28,641 bases of DNA, taken from the NCBI GenBank assembly GCA_000151295.1, contig GG745341.1, positions 1,076,859 through 1,105,499 of the forward strand. The letters are read 5' to 3'. Below are positions 17,841-27,484 of the stretch, one piece after another (positions within the stretch are counted from its first letter, which is position 1; each line of letters opens with the position of its first letter). The notes beneath the pieces were generated by a model, which ran no database searches, was not told the origin of the DNA, and worked only from the letters and a program-made list of their open reading frames with translations. The stretch comes from Allomyces macrogynus ATCC 38327 (Eukaryota; Blastocladiomycota; Blastocladiomycetes; Blastocladiales; Blastocladiaceae). Position numbers and translations under genes: made by a program.

Positions 17841-20800
17841 TCACTGCCGCACCATCCCCAGCTGGTGCATCAACACCGCCGCGCCCTCGTGCGCCATCGG
17901 CGAAATACTCATCGCGTGCATCTCCGCCTCGAGCAACGCATCATCCGCGGGCACCGCGCGCGGCGACGGCGCTTCCGACCCTGGGCGGCTCGGCACGTCC
18001 ATGGGTGCCGCGCGCAGGACGGGCGTGCCCGCGGCCGAGAGCACCGTCGAGGTGCGTTTCCGCGCGGTCCCACGGGAACTACCGCCAGCATGCACCGACG
18101 CCGCGTCGGACGCGCGCCTTGCGCACCCGCGGCCCGACGCGTGCCTCGACCCGGGCGGCGAAACAGTCGCGGCCGAGGGCGGTGGCGGCGACGAACCCAA
18201 GAGCGTTGGGAACGGTTCGATCAAGTCCGTATTCATCAAATCTGGTTCGACCACGGCCGGCTGGTGCGGTTTCCACTCGACGTAGAGCGGGTCGATGTAG
18301 GCGCGCGCCTGCGGTAACTTGAACGGGTCGAACGGGAAGAACGCGTCGAGCGCAAACGATTTCGACGCGCGCGTTGGAATATACAGCCGGCGGTTCCGCT
18401 GCATGATCGCGTAGCAGTAGAGAATGTGCTTGTCGTGCGTGATGCGCGCGAATTCGTTGACGACCGGCGGCGACAGCACCTTGAGCGGGTTGAATTTCGA
18501 CAGGATCACTTGCTCGAACCCGTCGAGCCCACCCTTAGGGCCCAAGGCCGCGCACAGTTCGGCGTGCCGGAAACAGAACATGTAGAGCACGGCCTGCGTG
18601 ACCGCGTAGAAGACGCCAAACTTGTCGACGTCCGGGTAGGTCACGTACTGCTCGTTGGCGCCGACAAACGCGACGCAGTACCGGATCAAAAGCTGGTAGC
18701 ACCCGACAATGTGCGAGGTCGGCAAAAAGTTGGCGCGCGCGACAAACGACGCCATGTACAGCGCGGCCGAGTACCGCACCATGGCCGCGTGCTCGGTCTC
18801 GACAATCTTGCGCGCCAATAGGCCCAAGAACATGTCGGTGAACTGCGGCTCGCGTGCCGCCAGGTAGAAAAGCAGGAACTGCACGTGCCGCGACTTGTAG
18901 GTCGGCAAAATGGCCGTGTCGAAAATGTGCACGAGGTCGAGGAACAGGTCGCGGTGCGTGCAGTGCAACGTCGCCGTCGGGCTCGCCAGGTACGAGAACA
19001 GGATGAACATCAGCAGGTCAAGCTTGGTCATGAGCGCCTCGGTGGACAACGTCGCCACGGGCCCGGCCGCGTCGGAATCGTCGTCGTCGTCGTCGGCTTG
19101 TCCGTCCTCGTCGCTGTCGCTGCCGGCACCGCCGTGGTCGCTGTCGTCGTCGGATGAGTCGGATTCCGAGCCGGATTCAGCGCCGTCGGTGCCGTTGAAC
19201 GCGTCGGACGCGAGGTGCGGAGGGACCACGCCGTCCATTTCAAACAAAAACTGCGGGTCCATCGGGTTCGACTCGATGTCGTCGACGTCGACTTGAATCT
19301 CCACCTAGTGATCGCGGCACAGTGCGCATCAGCGACGCTCCAACGACGGTGACCCAAACCAAAACCGGAAACGTACGTCAATGAGCAGCAACCGGTTGAT
19401 AATCACGGCGAGGAGCTGCTGCCGCAAGACCGGCGCATACGAGATAATCCGGAGCATATTGCTCACGTAGGCCTGCTGCTCGATGATCGGCAGTCGGCGG
19501 TGCGGGAACCGCTCGTCGAGTAGCGCGACAATCTTTTGCGGTGCCGCCGGGTTGATCGCGAGCACTGACCCAATCGTCGCGTGCAGCCGGTCGTAGTACA
19601 TGTCCATCGACACGGTCGCCGACTGGTTGTTGGCATCTACGAACGTGCAGCTAGTTAGTCTCGCGCTCATACAACGAGCGTGGGCGGGGAAAGGGGCCAA
19701 GGAAGCGGGTGCGGTCGAATTTCCAGGACGCGCGCAGGTCCGGGAAGCAGAGCAAACCGTCCGTCAATTCCAACGAGTTGCAATTCATCGCCATCCTCCC
19801 CCTCGCTCTTTCGCGAGCACACGCGCGCACCGGCGCGTGCTCGCGAAACGCATGTTGAATGGAACGACAGTTCAACAGGCCGGGACCATCGCTGTCCCTT
19901 GCCGCCGCGTCGGCGTCAGAGCATTTCGTAAAAACCGGCACGACATACCGACACGGCGACAACCCCTCCGCGCCGGCCATAGCACGGACGCGGATCCAGT
20001 AACACTAGCAATAGGACGTAAAAAGCGTACGATATTTGGGGGGAATAAGCCTCTTGCGAGAGCACGGGCCGGCCTAACCCTCGACGGGCCATGGGCACGG
20101 AACCCGACTGCCTTCCTTGGATATTCAGGGTAATAATAGCGGAGCGCGCGGGCCCTCGCTCCCCCCAGGCGAGACCTCGCGGCCGTGGGCGACCGGACGG
20201 TGCACGGCGCGGGCATGAACCCAAAGCGCCTCCCGTCGCCGGACCCCAACATGAGCGTTCAAAGAGAAATGGCGCGACCGAAAGTGCGTGGTTGGTTGGT
20301 AGGTAGGAAACCAAATAGAATACATTCGAGTATCATCCCGTACGCGTCGTGGACCGAGAAACCGTACCCGCTCGCCAAAGAGGCCGTGCCGAGCAGGATA
20401 GTTCGTCGTCCACCGATCCGCCAAATCGTCGCCATCGTCGTCGTCGACAAGACTTCTGTGCCGCAGGGGCGGACCACAATCAAAACATCAAAGAGTCAGC
20501 CGGCCAACGGCGCGGATACGAACGACGCGCCGAAGGCCCAGGTGGGACGCCGCCGGCGCGCCAGCCATCCAGTGCACATCCAGTCCAAAATCAGTTCACA
20601 AAGACCGGGCAGGGGTTGAGTGGATCAGACCAGGTCATGACGCAAGCCTCCCCCGCGTTGATTGACGCATCAATCCATTGACTCAACTCTCGCTCCACCG
20701 AGGCACCACCACTCCGCGACCAAACCCCACGGGCGAGACGGAAGGAACCACGTACCAAACCGCAGCATGTCGAGCAGCCGCGCGAGAATCCGTTCCGACA

Positions 20801-21305
20801 GGTTCGCGTGCGCCGACGCCAGGTTCTCGAGCATCGTGCGGTAGGCGTCGGCGAGCGTGCTCGACCCGCGCAGGCCCGGGAGCGCGAGCAGCTGGTCGAT
20901 CCAGACGCGGTCGGCGCGCGGGACGAGGGCGGCGCACTGCGCGACGGCGCCGACCCACATGGCAAGTTGCGCATCGGCGTCAGCGTTGCGTGCCGCGGCC
21001 TGTGCGAGCGCCTGCAACTGCGCGGCCATTTCGCGCAATGGCACACCGTCGCCGCGCACGCGCTTGTCGTAGGCGGACCGGACAAACGAGACGAGCATCA
21101 GTTGCGTGACATTGGTCGAGGGTGCCGGCGCGGAGGGCGCGGGCGCAGGCGCGGCGGGGGAGAGCGTGGCCTGCGACGTGGCCGACGCGTGCGGCGGCGA
21201 GGACGAGGGGGACGCGCGCTGCGAGGGCGTCGTGAGCCCGGACCGCGGGCGCGTCGTGGCGCGCGCGCGGCCGGACGACGAGAGCTGGTGGGCGGGGTGC
21301 GCCAT
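17841..21305 (-). CDS. RRN3: RRN3 / TIF-IA, RNA polymerase I initiation factor, three exons with a 1.1-kb intron
   Basis: RRN3 bridges RNA polymerase I and the core factor at the rDNA promoter. Minus-strand exons are 21305-20756, 19636-19377 and 19304-17841; introns 1119 nt (phase 1, GTACGT...CGTAG with GACTAACTAG near the branch) and 72 nt (phase 0). Total 757 aa. The N-terminal 60 residues are Ser/Ala/Pro-rich. The HEAT-like fold then shows FVRSAYDKRVRGDG, AYRTMLENLASAHANL, YDRLHATIGSVLAI, AYVSNMLRIISYAPVLRQQLL, an acidic loop (about 300-350, Asp/Ser clusters), LLMFILFSYL, HVQFLLFYLA, ALYMASFVARANFL, GVFYAVTQAVLYMFCFRH, LSKFNPLKVLSPPVV, ILYCYAIMQRNRR and FFPFDPFKL, all typical of RRN3. The C-terminal 140 residues are Ser/Pro/Arg-rich. 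The first intron is more than ten times longer than any other here. Confidence 0.93.
19637..20755 (-). other. 1119-nt intron 1 of RRN3
   Basis: Direct joining of the flanking exons keeps phase (codon G|AT gives Asp) and RRN3 collinearity, so the whole stretch is most simply one intron. Inside are several mutually overlapping ORFs in both strands (up to 144 codons at 20185-20619 plus), none with a recognisable domain. A perfect 12-bp inverted repeat lies at 19809-19848 and a 6-bp one (GATTGA/TCAATC) near 20660. A nested gene or structured RNA is possible; I found no diagnostic motif for any known RNA class. Confidence 0.6.
19809..19848. repeat. Perfect 12-bp inverted repeat inside RRN3 intron 1
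   Basis: TTTCGCGAGCAC (19809-19820) and its exact complement GTGCTCGCGAAA (19837-19848) flank a 16-base GC-rich spacer that itself contains near-complementary ACGCGC/GCGC. Either strand could form a very stable hairpin. Confidence 0.9.
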
Positions 21306-21874
21306 GATGGGAAGACGGGCGGGTGGGGTAGTGGAGGCAGGTAGACGGGTCCGTTGAGACGAGAGCACGCGGGCGCAGTAGCTGGGCGTGCGTGCGGGAA
21401 GTGGCGGAGGCCGAGGGCGGCGCGCGAGGTGGGTGTGCAAAAGGGTAACGAAGGACGCGAGTGTGCTCGAGAACGGTGGTGGTCGTTGGGAAGTGGGAGC
21501 CAGAGCGCGCGCCATCAAAGACGGCCGGGAGCTGTTGTCGCCCGTCGCGTGGGTGCACGCGCGCCGTTGCTTCCTTGCGGACAGTGAGGCGTCAGGTGCG
21601 CGACCTGCCAGGCGTGTCGCGTCGGGGCGGGCCGCGCACGTCAGACGAGCCGCACCGCGTCGTTTCTTGCCAAAGCAAAGGCGATCGCCACCTTGCCCTC
21701 GACCAACCCACCATCGTCAACGACGACTCCGCGACGACCACCACCACGAGCGCGCGGCCAGAACACCCAGTTCATTCGTCCTCCGGAACCCACGCGCAGG
21801 CGTTCCACCCCACTGCACGCCGCTGACGCGCCAAGAACAACCGTTGCATCAATCTACCAACCACTACCTCCAAG
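21306..21874. promoter_or_regulatory. Divergent promoter region RRN3 / PSMA2
   Basis: A 569-bp spacer separating two start codons in head-to-head orientation. It must contain both promoters. No ORF with a domain, no TATA box and no repeat was seen. The half next to PSMA2 is C/A-rich, as expected for a 5' UTR. Confidence 0.5.
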
Positions 21875-22793
21875 ATGGGCGACCGCTACTCGTTCTCGCT
21901 GACGACCTTTTCGCCGTCGGGCAAGCTCGTGCAAATCGAGTACGCGCTCAATGCTGTCGCGCAGGGCATCACCTCGGTCGGCATCAAGGCGACAAACGGC
22001 ATTGTCATTGCCACCGAAAAGAAGACGCCCTCGGTCCTCGTCGATGCCGAGACGCTTGAAAAAGTTGCGCCTATTTGCGCCAACATTGGCGTCGTCTACT
22101 CGGGCATGGGACCAGACGCGCGCCTGCTGATCGCCAAGGCGCGCAAGGCCGCGCAGGCCTACAAGCGCGTTTATATGGAGGACCCGCCCGTGCAGATCTT
22201 GGTGCAGGAAATTGCCTCGGTCATGCAGGAGTACACGCAGTCGGGGTACGCGAGATCGCATTCGTTTGGGGTCCAGTCGCAAGCGGAACGTGGTCAACTG
22301 AATCTCGCAAGCGGGCACAATGAACAGAGGTGTCCGGCCGTTTGGCGTGTCGCTGCTTGTTGCCGGGTACGACGACCACCGCGGCCACTCGCTCTACCAA
22401 GTCGACCCGTCCGGCACCTACTTTGGGTGGAAGGCCACGGCGATCGGCAAGAATATGGTCAATGCCAAGAACTTTTTGGAGAAGCGGTGCGCGTCTTCTT
22501 TCCCATCGATCCTCGGTCACGCCAACTCCCGCTGATTCCTCTCTCTGTGAAACAATATCAGGTTCAGCGAGACGCTCGAGCTCGACGACGCGATCCACAC
22601 GGCCATCTTGACGCTCAAGGACGGCATGGAGGGCCAGCTTGCAGCCGATGCCCTGGAAATCGGTATCATCACGTCCGACAAGACACTCGGGATTGGTGTC
22701 GAGGCGCACCCGCACCAAGCCTTGCCCGGCGGTATGACCTTCCGCAAGTTGCTGCCGCACCAGGTCAAGGACTACCTCGAGAACATTGCGTGA
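21875..22793 (+). CDS. PSMA2: 20S proteasome subunit alpha-2, three exons
   Basis: This is the alpha-2 subunit (PSMA2; yeast Pre8) of the outer ring of the 20S core. Exons 21875-22245, 22328-22486 and 22562-22793, with phase-2 introns of 82 and 75 nt, give 253 aa (usual 234-250). The N-terminal proteasome alpha signature is present: [21 protein letters not shown]. Further subunit-specific blocks are [48 protein letters not shown] (rebuilt across intron 1), [34 protein letters not shown] (across intron 2) and VKDYLENIA at the end. The residues around each junction match the family exactly, which fixes the splice sites. It is head-to-head with RRN3. Confidence 0.97.
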
Positions 22794-23041
22794 GGCGATT
22801 TTGGGGACCCGGTGGGTGGACGAGGTCAACGAGCGCGTGTGCTCCCGCGCGCCGGATCGGGCGCGGGCATGACAGGCGCCGTGCGTGCGTGCCGAGCGTG
22901 CGCGCTTTTGTATAGGAATCTGTTTTCTTGCTTGATTTTATTCTTGGTCGTCATCGTTTCGCGACTTGCTCGGTTGGCCGTGCAGTGTGCTGTTTGTCAA
23001 AAGCGGTTCGGTTCAACTCGCGATCGCCTCTCCATCGAACC

Positions 23042-23847
23042 ATGACCGACACGACCACCCAACCGTCCACCACGACCCCCACCACGCCGTCGCACTTGGC
23101 GCACAATGACGACACGGACGCGACCAGCAATGCCGTAGCGCTCGTGCGAGAAGCCGTCGCCGCCGCAGCCGCGACTGGCCCACCGACCGCCCCACCCGCA
23201 CCGTCCACCTCGACCGACACGACCGCCGCTACCTCGCTCGACCCGCTCCCGCCGCTCGACGATCTCGAAGCGAAAGAGCAGGACCGGTTCTTGCCGAATG
23301 CCAATGTCGCACGCATCATGAAACGCACGTTGCCCGACACGGCCAAGATCTCGAAGGAGGCCAAGGAGTGCGTCATGGAATGCGTGTCCGAGTTTATTGC
23401 GTTTGTCACGTCGGAAGGTGCGCTGTGTCGTCCTGCATCGCACATGGTGGAATGAGACCACGAATTGATGCCGAAGCTGGACGTGTAGCGAGCGACCGGT
23501 GCCAGCAAGAGAAGCGCAAGACAATCAACGGCGAGGACATTCTGTGGGCGATGCAGAACCTCGGGTTCGACAACTATGCCGAGGCAATGAAGGTTTACTT
23601 GCAAAAATACCGCGAGGTGCGCTATTTGGCTGGATGTTTCGCGGCGGTCCTTGCTTCCGCCAGCAGGAGTTCTGACGCGATCGCTGCTCTGCAGCAGCAA
23701 CAGCAGAAGAACGGCCGCGGCAAGTCGCAAGACGCGGGCGACCAGGGCGCCGAGAGCGAGCCGACACCTTCGGGCCTTGAGCATGCTGCTTACTTTGAGC
23801 AGCACGTCCCAGAGTATCACTCGAAGCGGATAGACGGTTACCCGTGA
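23042..23847 (+). CDS. HAP3: NF-YB / HAP3 CCAAT-binding histone-fold subunit, three exons
   Basis: NF-YB pairs with NF-YC through histone folds and recruits NF-YA to CCAAT promoters. Exons 23042-23417, 23489-23616 and 23695-23847 give 218 aa. Residues 1-80 are Thr/Ala/Pro-rich. The histone fold (81-168) contains [55 protein letters not shown] (rebuilt across the 71-nt phase-1 intron), [17 protein letters not shown] and [10 protein letters not shown], matching the family nearly residue for residue. The second intron (78 nt, phase 0) is a multiple of three with no stop, so its retention would keep frame and insert 26 residues. The C-terminal tail after residue 168 is Gln-rich and not conserved, so the last exon is less certain. 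Confidence 0.93.
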
Positions 23848-24052
23848 TCCGCGGTGGCGCGGGTGGAGAGATTTGGCAAGCAGGAGGTGCATCTGTGCAA
23901 GGAGTGTATTGATCGAAATGGTGATTGTCCTGACGCCTGTCGCTCGTTTCCGCGCGTCTCACTCGGTCACACCAAACATGTTCTCGGATTGCATTAGATC
24001 GCGGCAAAATGTCCACCACGAATCGCAAACGACACGCAAATACGGCCTTGAT

Positions 24053-24940
24053 CTATTCCTTGGCGTCGTGCGACTCGGACGGCTCGTCGGCAGGTGCTGC
24101 TGCCGCGCGAGCGCTTGGTGATGCCAGCGGCGCATCGTCCACCTTCTCATCCGCCGCACTCGCGCCGCCCTCCTGAGGTGCGCTGCTCTCCTCAGCGGGC
24201 TTCTTGGCCTCGACCTCGTCGTCGTCGCGGTCCACATGGCTGCCAATATCCACGTAATTCTCAATGACCGTGACGCGCTCCATATCGGTGAACCGTGACA
24301 TGCCCGACGGGTCGACAACAATCATCGTCCAATGCTCGTCGACGTCGCGCAACGCAGCGAGCCCTTCAATCACGGCCACCGTCTTATCCGTCGCGTCGTC
24401 GGTCATGCCGCGGTTCGACTGCACGTGCATCCCCAAATCGAGCGCGGCACCCGACAAGTAATTCCAGACCGTATCGGTCCGCTTCCGCCCATCCGCGCAA
24501 ATCTCGAGCCCGAGCGCCTCAATCTCAACACGTGCGTACGGCGACTTGAGCAGCACATTCCACAGCTGTTTCGGCTCCTCGACCTTGTACTCGAGCCGCG
24601 TGCAGGCCCACTGCTCGCGCGGCGGTTCTGGGTGAATGCGGAAATACAGCTCGACGGGCGCGCCGGGCTGCGGCGCACGCCGGTCGAGGTCGACGGTCGG
24701 AAGCATCGCGAGAAAGTCGGCAAATTCGCCGTTGAGTGCGTCTTCGAGCTCGGCCGTGTCCTCGTACCCGAGCTGCGCGCAGAGCAGCGACGCGACCGGG
24801 TCGGCCGCGAGCCACTCGGACCGCGACATGGCGTAGAGCGTCTCGAGCTCGTCGATCAGCCGTTGGGCCTCTTGGTGCCCGAGGTCGATCCCGCGTCGCG
24901 TCGTGACATGCGAGGTGAGCGATTGCGCGTGCTGGCCCAT
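24053..24940 (-). CDS. ZPR1-like domain protein lacking the zinc finger (uncertain)
   Basis: A single-exon 295-aa protein. Residues 15-80 are helical and acidic (EAQRLIDELETLYAMSRSEW, DPVASLLCAQLGYED, ALNGEFADFLAMLP). Residues about 95-215 look like the beta domain of ZPR1, the eEF1A-binding chaperone: SPYARVEIEALGLEI, then TVWNYLSGAALDLGM, a helical stretch DKTVAVIEGLAAL, and TMIVVDPSGMSRF, close to the ZPR1 hallmark DPSGNSF. True ZPR1 has a CxxC...CxxC zinc finger before each such domain and two copies; here no Cys pairs are present and there is one copy. The C-terminal 65 residues are Ala/Glu/Asp-rich and low complexity. The link to ZPR1 is remote and from memory; it could be a distinct fungal family. 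It is convergent with HAP3. Confidence 0.5.
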   Translation of the reverse strand: MGQHAQSLTSHVTTRRGIDLGHQEAQRLIDELETLYAMSRSEWLAADPVASLLCAQLGYEDTAELEDALNGEFADFLAMLPTVDLDRRAPQPGAPVELYFRIHPEPPREQWACTRLEYKVEEPKQLWNVLLKSPYARVEIEALGLEICADGRKRTDTVWNYLSGAALDLGMHVQSNRGMTDDATDKTVAVIEGLAALRDVDEHWTMIVVDPSGMSRFTDMERVTVIENYVDIGSHVDRDDDEVEAKKPAEESSAPQEGGASAADEKVDDAPLASPSARAAAAPADEPSESHDAKE

Positions 24941-25379
24941 CTTGTGCGTGTTGCTTGGAGGTGCTTGGTGCTTGCGCGTGCGGTCGGTGCCGGGGAGCGG
25001 GGGAGCGGGGGAGCGGGGGAGCGGGGGAGCGGGGGAGCGGGGGAGCGGGGGAGCGCGACGACGTCGGCAGGGAAGAGGAGGAGGAGGGGCGTGTTGATCA
25101 AGACTTGTGCTGACAAAAACTTCCCCTCTCGTCCCTTGCGCCGCGGCCTTACGTAACGCGGCAGCAAAGCATCATAAATCCGGCGCTGGCCCCTTTGCCT
25201 TCTTTCACGCCATCGCATCGCCCCCACGTTGCACTCTGCTGCACTGTCTCCTCCATCGCCATCGCCAAGAGCTGCCGGCGCCATCGACGACACTCTCGAC
25301 CGCGACGACGAGCACGCGCCAGAACTTGCTGCAACTGCTGCGACTCCACTCTCCACCACGCTGCAACCAACCCACGCCC
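24941..25379. promoter_or_regulatory. Divergent promoter region with G-rich octamer array
   Basis: A 439-bp spacer between the starts of the ZPR1-like gene and the FYVE-RING gene. It holds the octamer repeat listed separately, 52-114 bp upstream of the ZPR1-like ATG. No other element is clear. Confidence 0.5.
24992..25054 (+). repeat. Tandem GGGGGAGC octamer array (7 perfect units plus a partial)
   Basis: Seven exact copies of GGGGGAGC run from 24999 to 25054, preceded by a copy with one G fewer (24992-24998). Each unit has a run of five G, so the plus strand meets the pattern for stacked G-quadruplexes with AGC loops. On the minus strand, the sense strand of the adjacent gene, the array is C-rich. 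Confidence 0.95.
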
Positions 25380-26947
25380 ATGGCCGCTCCACTCGACGCT
25401 GAACCACCCGCGCCAACTGACCCAGTCGAGCACGGCGCGGCTCGTGCCGACGCCAACGCGCCGCCCGCGCTCCCCAACCGCGCATCGACCGTTATCAGCG
25501 ACGACGACGGCGCCGTGGTCCCCCTCGACTCGCCCGTATCTGCCAAGGACCCCGCGAGCGACATGCCCGATGCGCCGCGACCATCGGACACCATCGCGAA
25601 CCCCGCCGACCCGACCGCCTCGAACGGCAGCATGGCCGCTCCACCACCGCACCCGCCACTCGCGCTCACGATCCCGCGCCTGGTCCCCGACGGCGACGTG
25701 ACGCAGTGCGGTCTGTGCAGTAAACGGTTCGCATTCTTCTGGCACGGCAAGCGCAACTGCCACCACTGCGGGTTTGTGTTTTGCACGGCGTGTGCCGACT
25801 CGTCGGTCCGGATTCCAAAGTTTGGGTACCATGCGCCGGTGCGCGTGTGCAAGTACTGCTTGCCGTTTGTGAACAGTACGTTCGGTGTCGCTAGCACGTT
25901 TTTCTCACGATTGAGAGAGACTGATTTGTTGTATGTTGGATAGTCGGGTCGCTCGACGAGCCGCACCTGCTGCTGCAGCCCGTGCACGCACTCAAGTCCT
26001 ACTGCCGCGCCTACCAGCTGACGAACCCGTCGGGCGGGCCGTTCCTGGAAAAGCGCGAACTCGTGCGCGCGATTGTCGAGTCGATTGAGCACCCGACGGA
26101 CGACCGCGAGGGCTACTTCCGCGCACACTGTCCCGCGGCCGCCGTGCAGAGCGGCAGCAGCAGCAGCTCGGCCGACGCATCGTCATCGAGCAGTAACGCG
26201 GCGCGGTCATCGACCCCGGCACCGGGCGCCGCGCCCGCGCCGTCCTCGCGTCGGTCGAGCGTGTCCGGCACCGGCAGTGCCACGAGCGGCGCCAGCGCGC
26301 CGCCACCGCCGCAACCGCAACCACAACCCCCACGCGGTCCACGGCCATGGGACTTCCCGCGCGCCTCTCGCTCCGGCCCGTCGTCCTCGGGCGACGCCAG
26401 CAACAGCGCGCGGCACCGCAGCCGGTCGCAGCCGCCCGGCGCCGGCGGGAACCCTCCCGCCGACGGCGCGCACACGTTCTCGGTCCCGCTCGAGGACCTC
26501 TTGACTTACTTGGCGACCGTGGCCTCGCAGCGCGAAACCGAAGCGCGCGGCCCACCGCCACCCCCCGCGCACCGGCGCACGACGGGCGACTGGCCGACGC
26601 CCAAGATGCTGGTCGAGACGGGGACCGACCCGGCGCAGTTATCCGTGCACACACTCAAGGGCATCTTGGCCGCACAGGACGTGGACTATGCGGGGGTGCT
26701 GGAAAAGGCCGATCTGGTGAAGAAGGTGCAGCGGCTGATGGATGAGGTGCGGCCGCCGGCCGAGGGGGACAAGGCACCTGCAGTGGGGGAGGAGAATACG
26801 TGCAAGGTGTGCATGGACGCGGCGATCAATTGCGTGCTGTTGGAGTGTGGGCATGTGGGCGTGTGCATCGACTGCGCGCATAAGCTCAACGAGTGCCCGT
26901 TTTGCCGCGAGAAGATTGTGCGCGTCGTGCACACGTTCCGGCCGTGA
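25380..26947 (+). CDS. FYVE-RING E3 ubiquitin ligase of the RFFL/RNF34 (CARP) type, two exons
   Basis: In animals RFFL and RNF34 are endosome-associated ubiquitin ligases acting on caspases, p53 and cargo receptors. Exons 25380-25875 and 25944-26947 (68-nt phase-1 intron, GTACGT...GATAG) encode 499 aa. Residues 1-105 are disordered. A FYVE-type finger (110-160) shows CGLC, KRNCHHCGFVFCTAC and VRVCKYC; its RNCHHCG core differs from the canonical R(R/K)HHCR lipid-binding motif, as in CARP proteins. SAP-like helices may lie at about 175-205 and 395-435 (LSVHTLKGILAAQDVDYAGVLEKADLVKKV). A long Ser/Pro-rich linker separates them. The C-terminal RING (about 452-490) shows CKVCMD, LECGHVGVCIDC and CPFCREKI, the C3HC4 form used by IAP/CARP ligases. 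The domain order matches RFFL/RNF34. Confidence 0.88.
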
Positions 26948-27484
26948 GCGAGCGGGTGGAGCGGGTGGAGGAGGAACGGGGAGAGAAGAGGATGTACATG
27001 GTGTGGAGTGTCGTGTTGATTGTACAAATGAATGGAACTGTGTTTGCCACGGGGTCGGCACGGTGTTCGTCGAGACTGAGGAGGGGGAGAGGAGCAGCAC
27101 GTTCGGACAGAGCCAAGAATAGCGAGCTGGCGCATGGCGAACCGGTGCGGACGGCGCGCACGCGGATGTGATGTGGCCAGAAGGATGGGCGTGTCGCGTT
27201 CCCGGTTCCCACCCACCGGCGACGTTCGATCCCCTTTTGCCGCGACGCCTCGATCGAATTTGGCGTCGTTGTGCCGTCGCCAACGTCGCCACAACCGCCG
27301 AAGCGCTGCAATCGCTCCCCAGCACGCATTGCCGCCCGCCTTCCCCACCGGGCACAGCCCGCCACCGGATCCCAACCAGTGCGGCCCCGACGACACACCT
27401 GCGTCCTGCGCCTGCTCAGTTCTCGCTCCACCATCGACGCCGACACCATCACCAACCATCGCGCAGGCTCACGCACCAAATACC
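26948..27484. other. Spacer between FYVE-RING gene and LRR gene
   Basis: This 537-bp spacer holds the 3' UTR of one gene and the promoter of the next. Purine-rich repeats (GGAGCGGGTGGAG) follow the stop codon. The half nearest the LRR gene is C/A-rich. No gene or strong promoter motif seen. Confidence 0.5.

Noticed and set aside
20072..20085. CTAACCCT, resembling a telomerase RNA template for TTAGGG repeats, inside the RRN3 intron
   Set aside because: Only eight bases match, shorter than usual templates, and an 8-mer is expected by chance about once in both strands of a window this size.
20380..20470. Extra RRN3 exon on the minus strand encoding an Asp-rich segment (VDDDDGDDLADRW)
   Set aside because: Its acceptor would need a phase-2 donor, but the preceding exon ends in phase 1; direct joining of the flanking exons is in phase and collinear with the family.
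20185..20619. 144-codon plus-strand ORF within RRN3 intron 1
   Set aside because: No domain, several overlapping ORFs of similar length in other frames, and Arg/Pro/Ser-rich composition. Kept only as part of the intron entry.
24856..25097. ORFs encoding repeated GSGGAGER or PRSPAPPL peptides
   Set aside because: They are translations of the GGGGGAGC octamer array, not genes.
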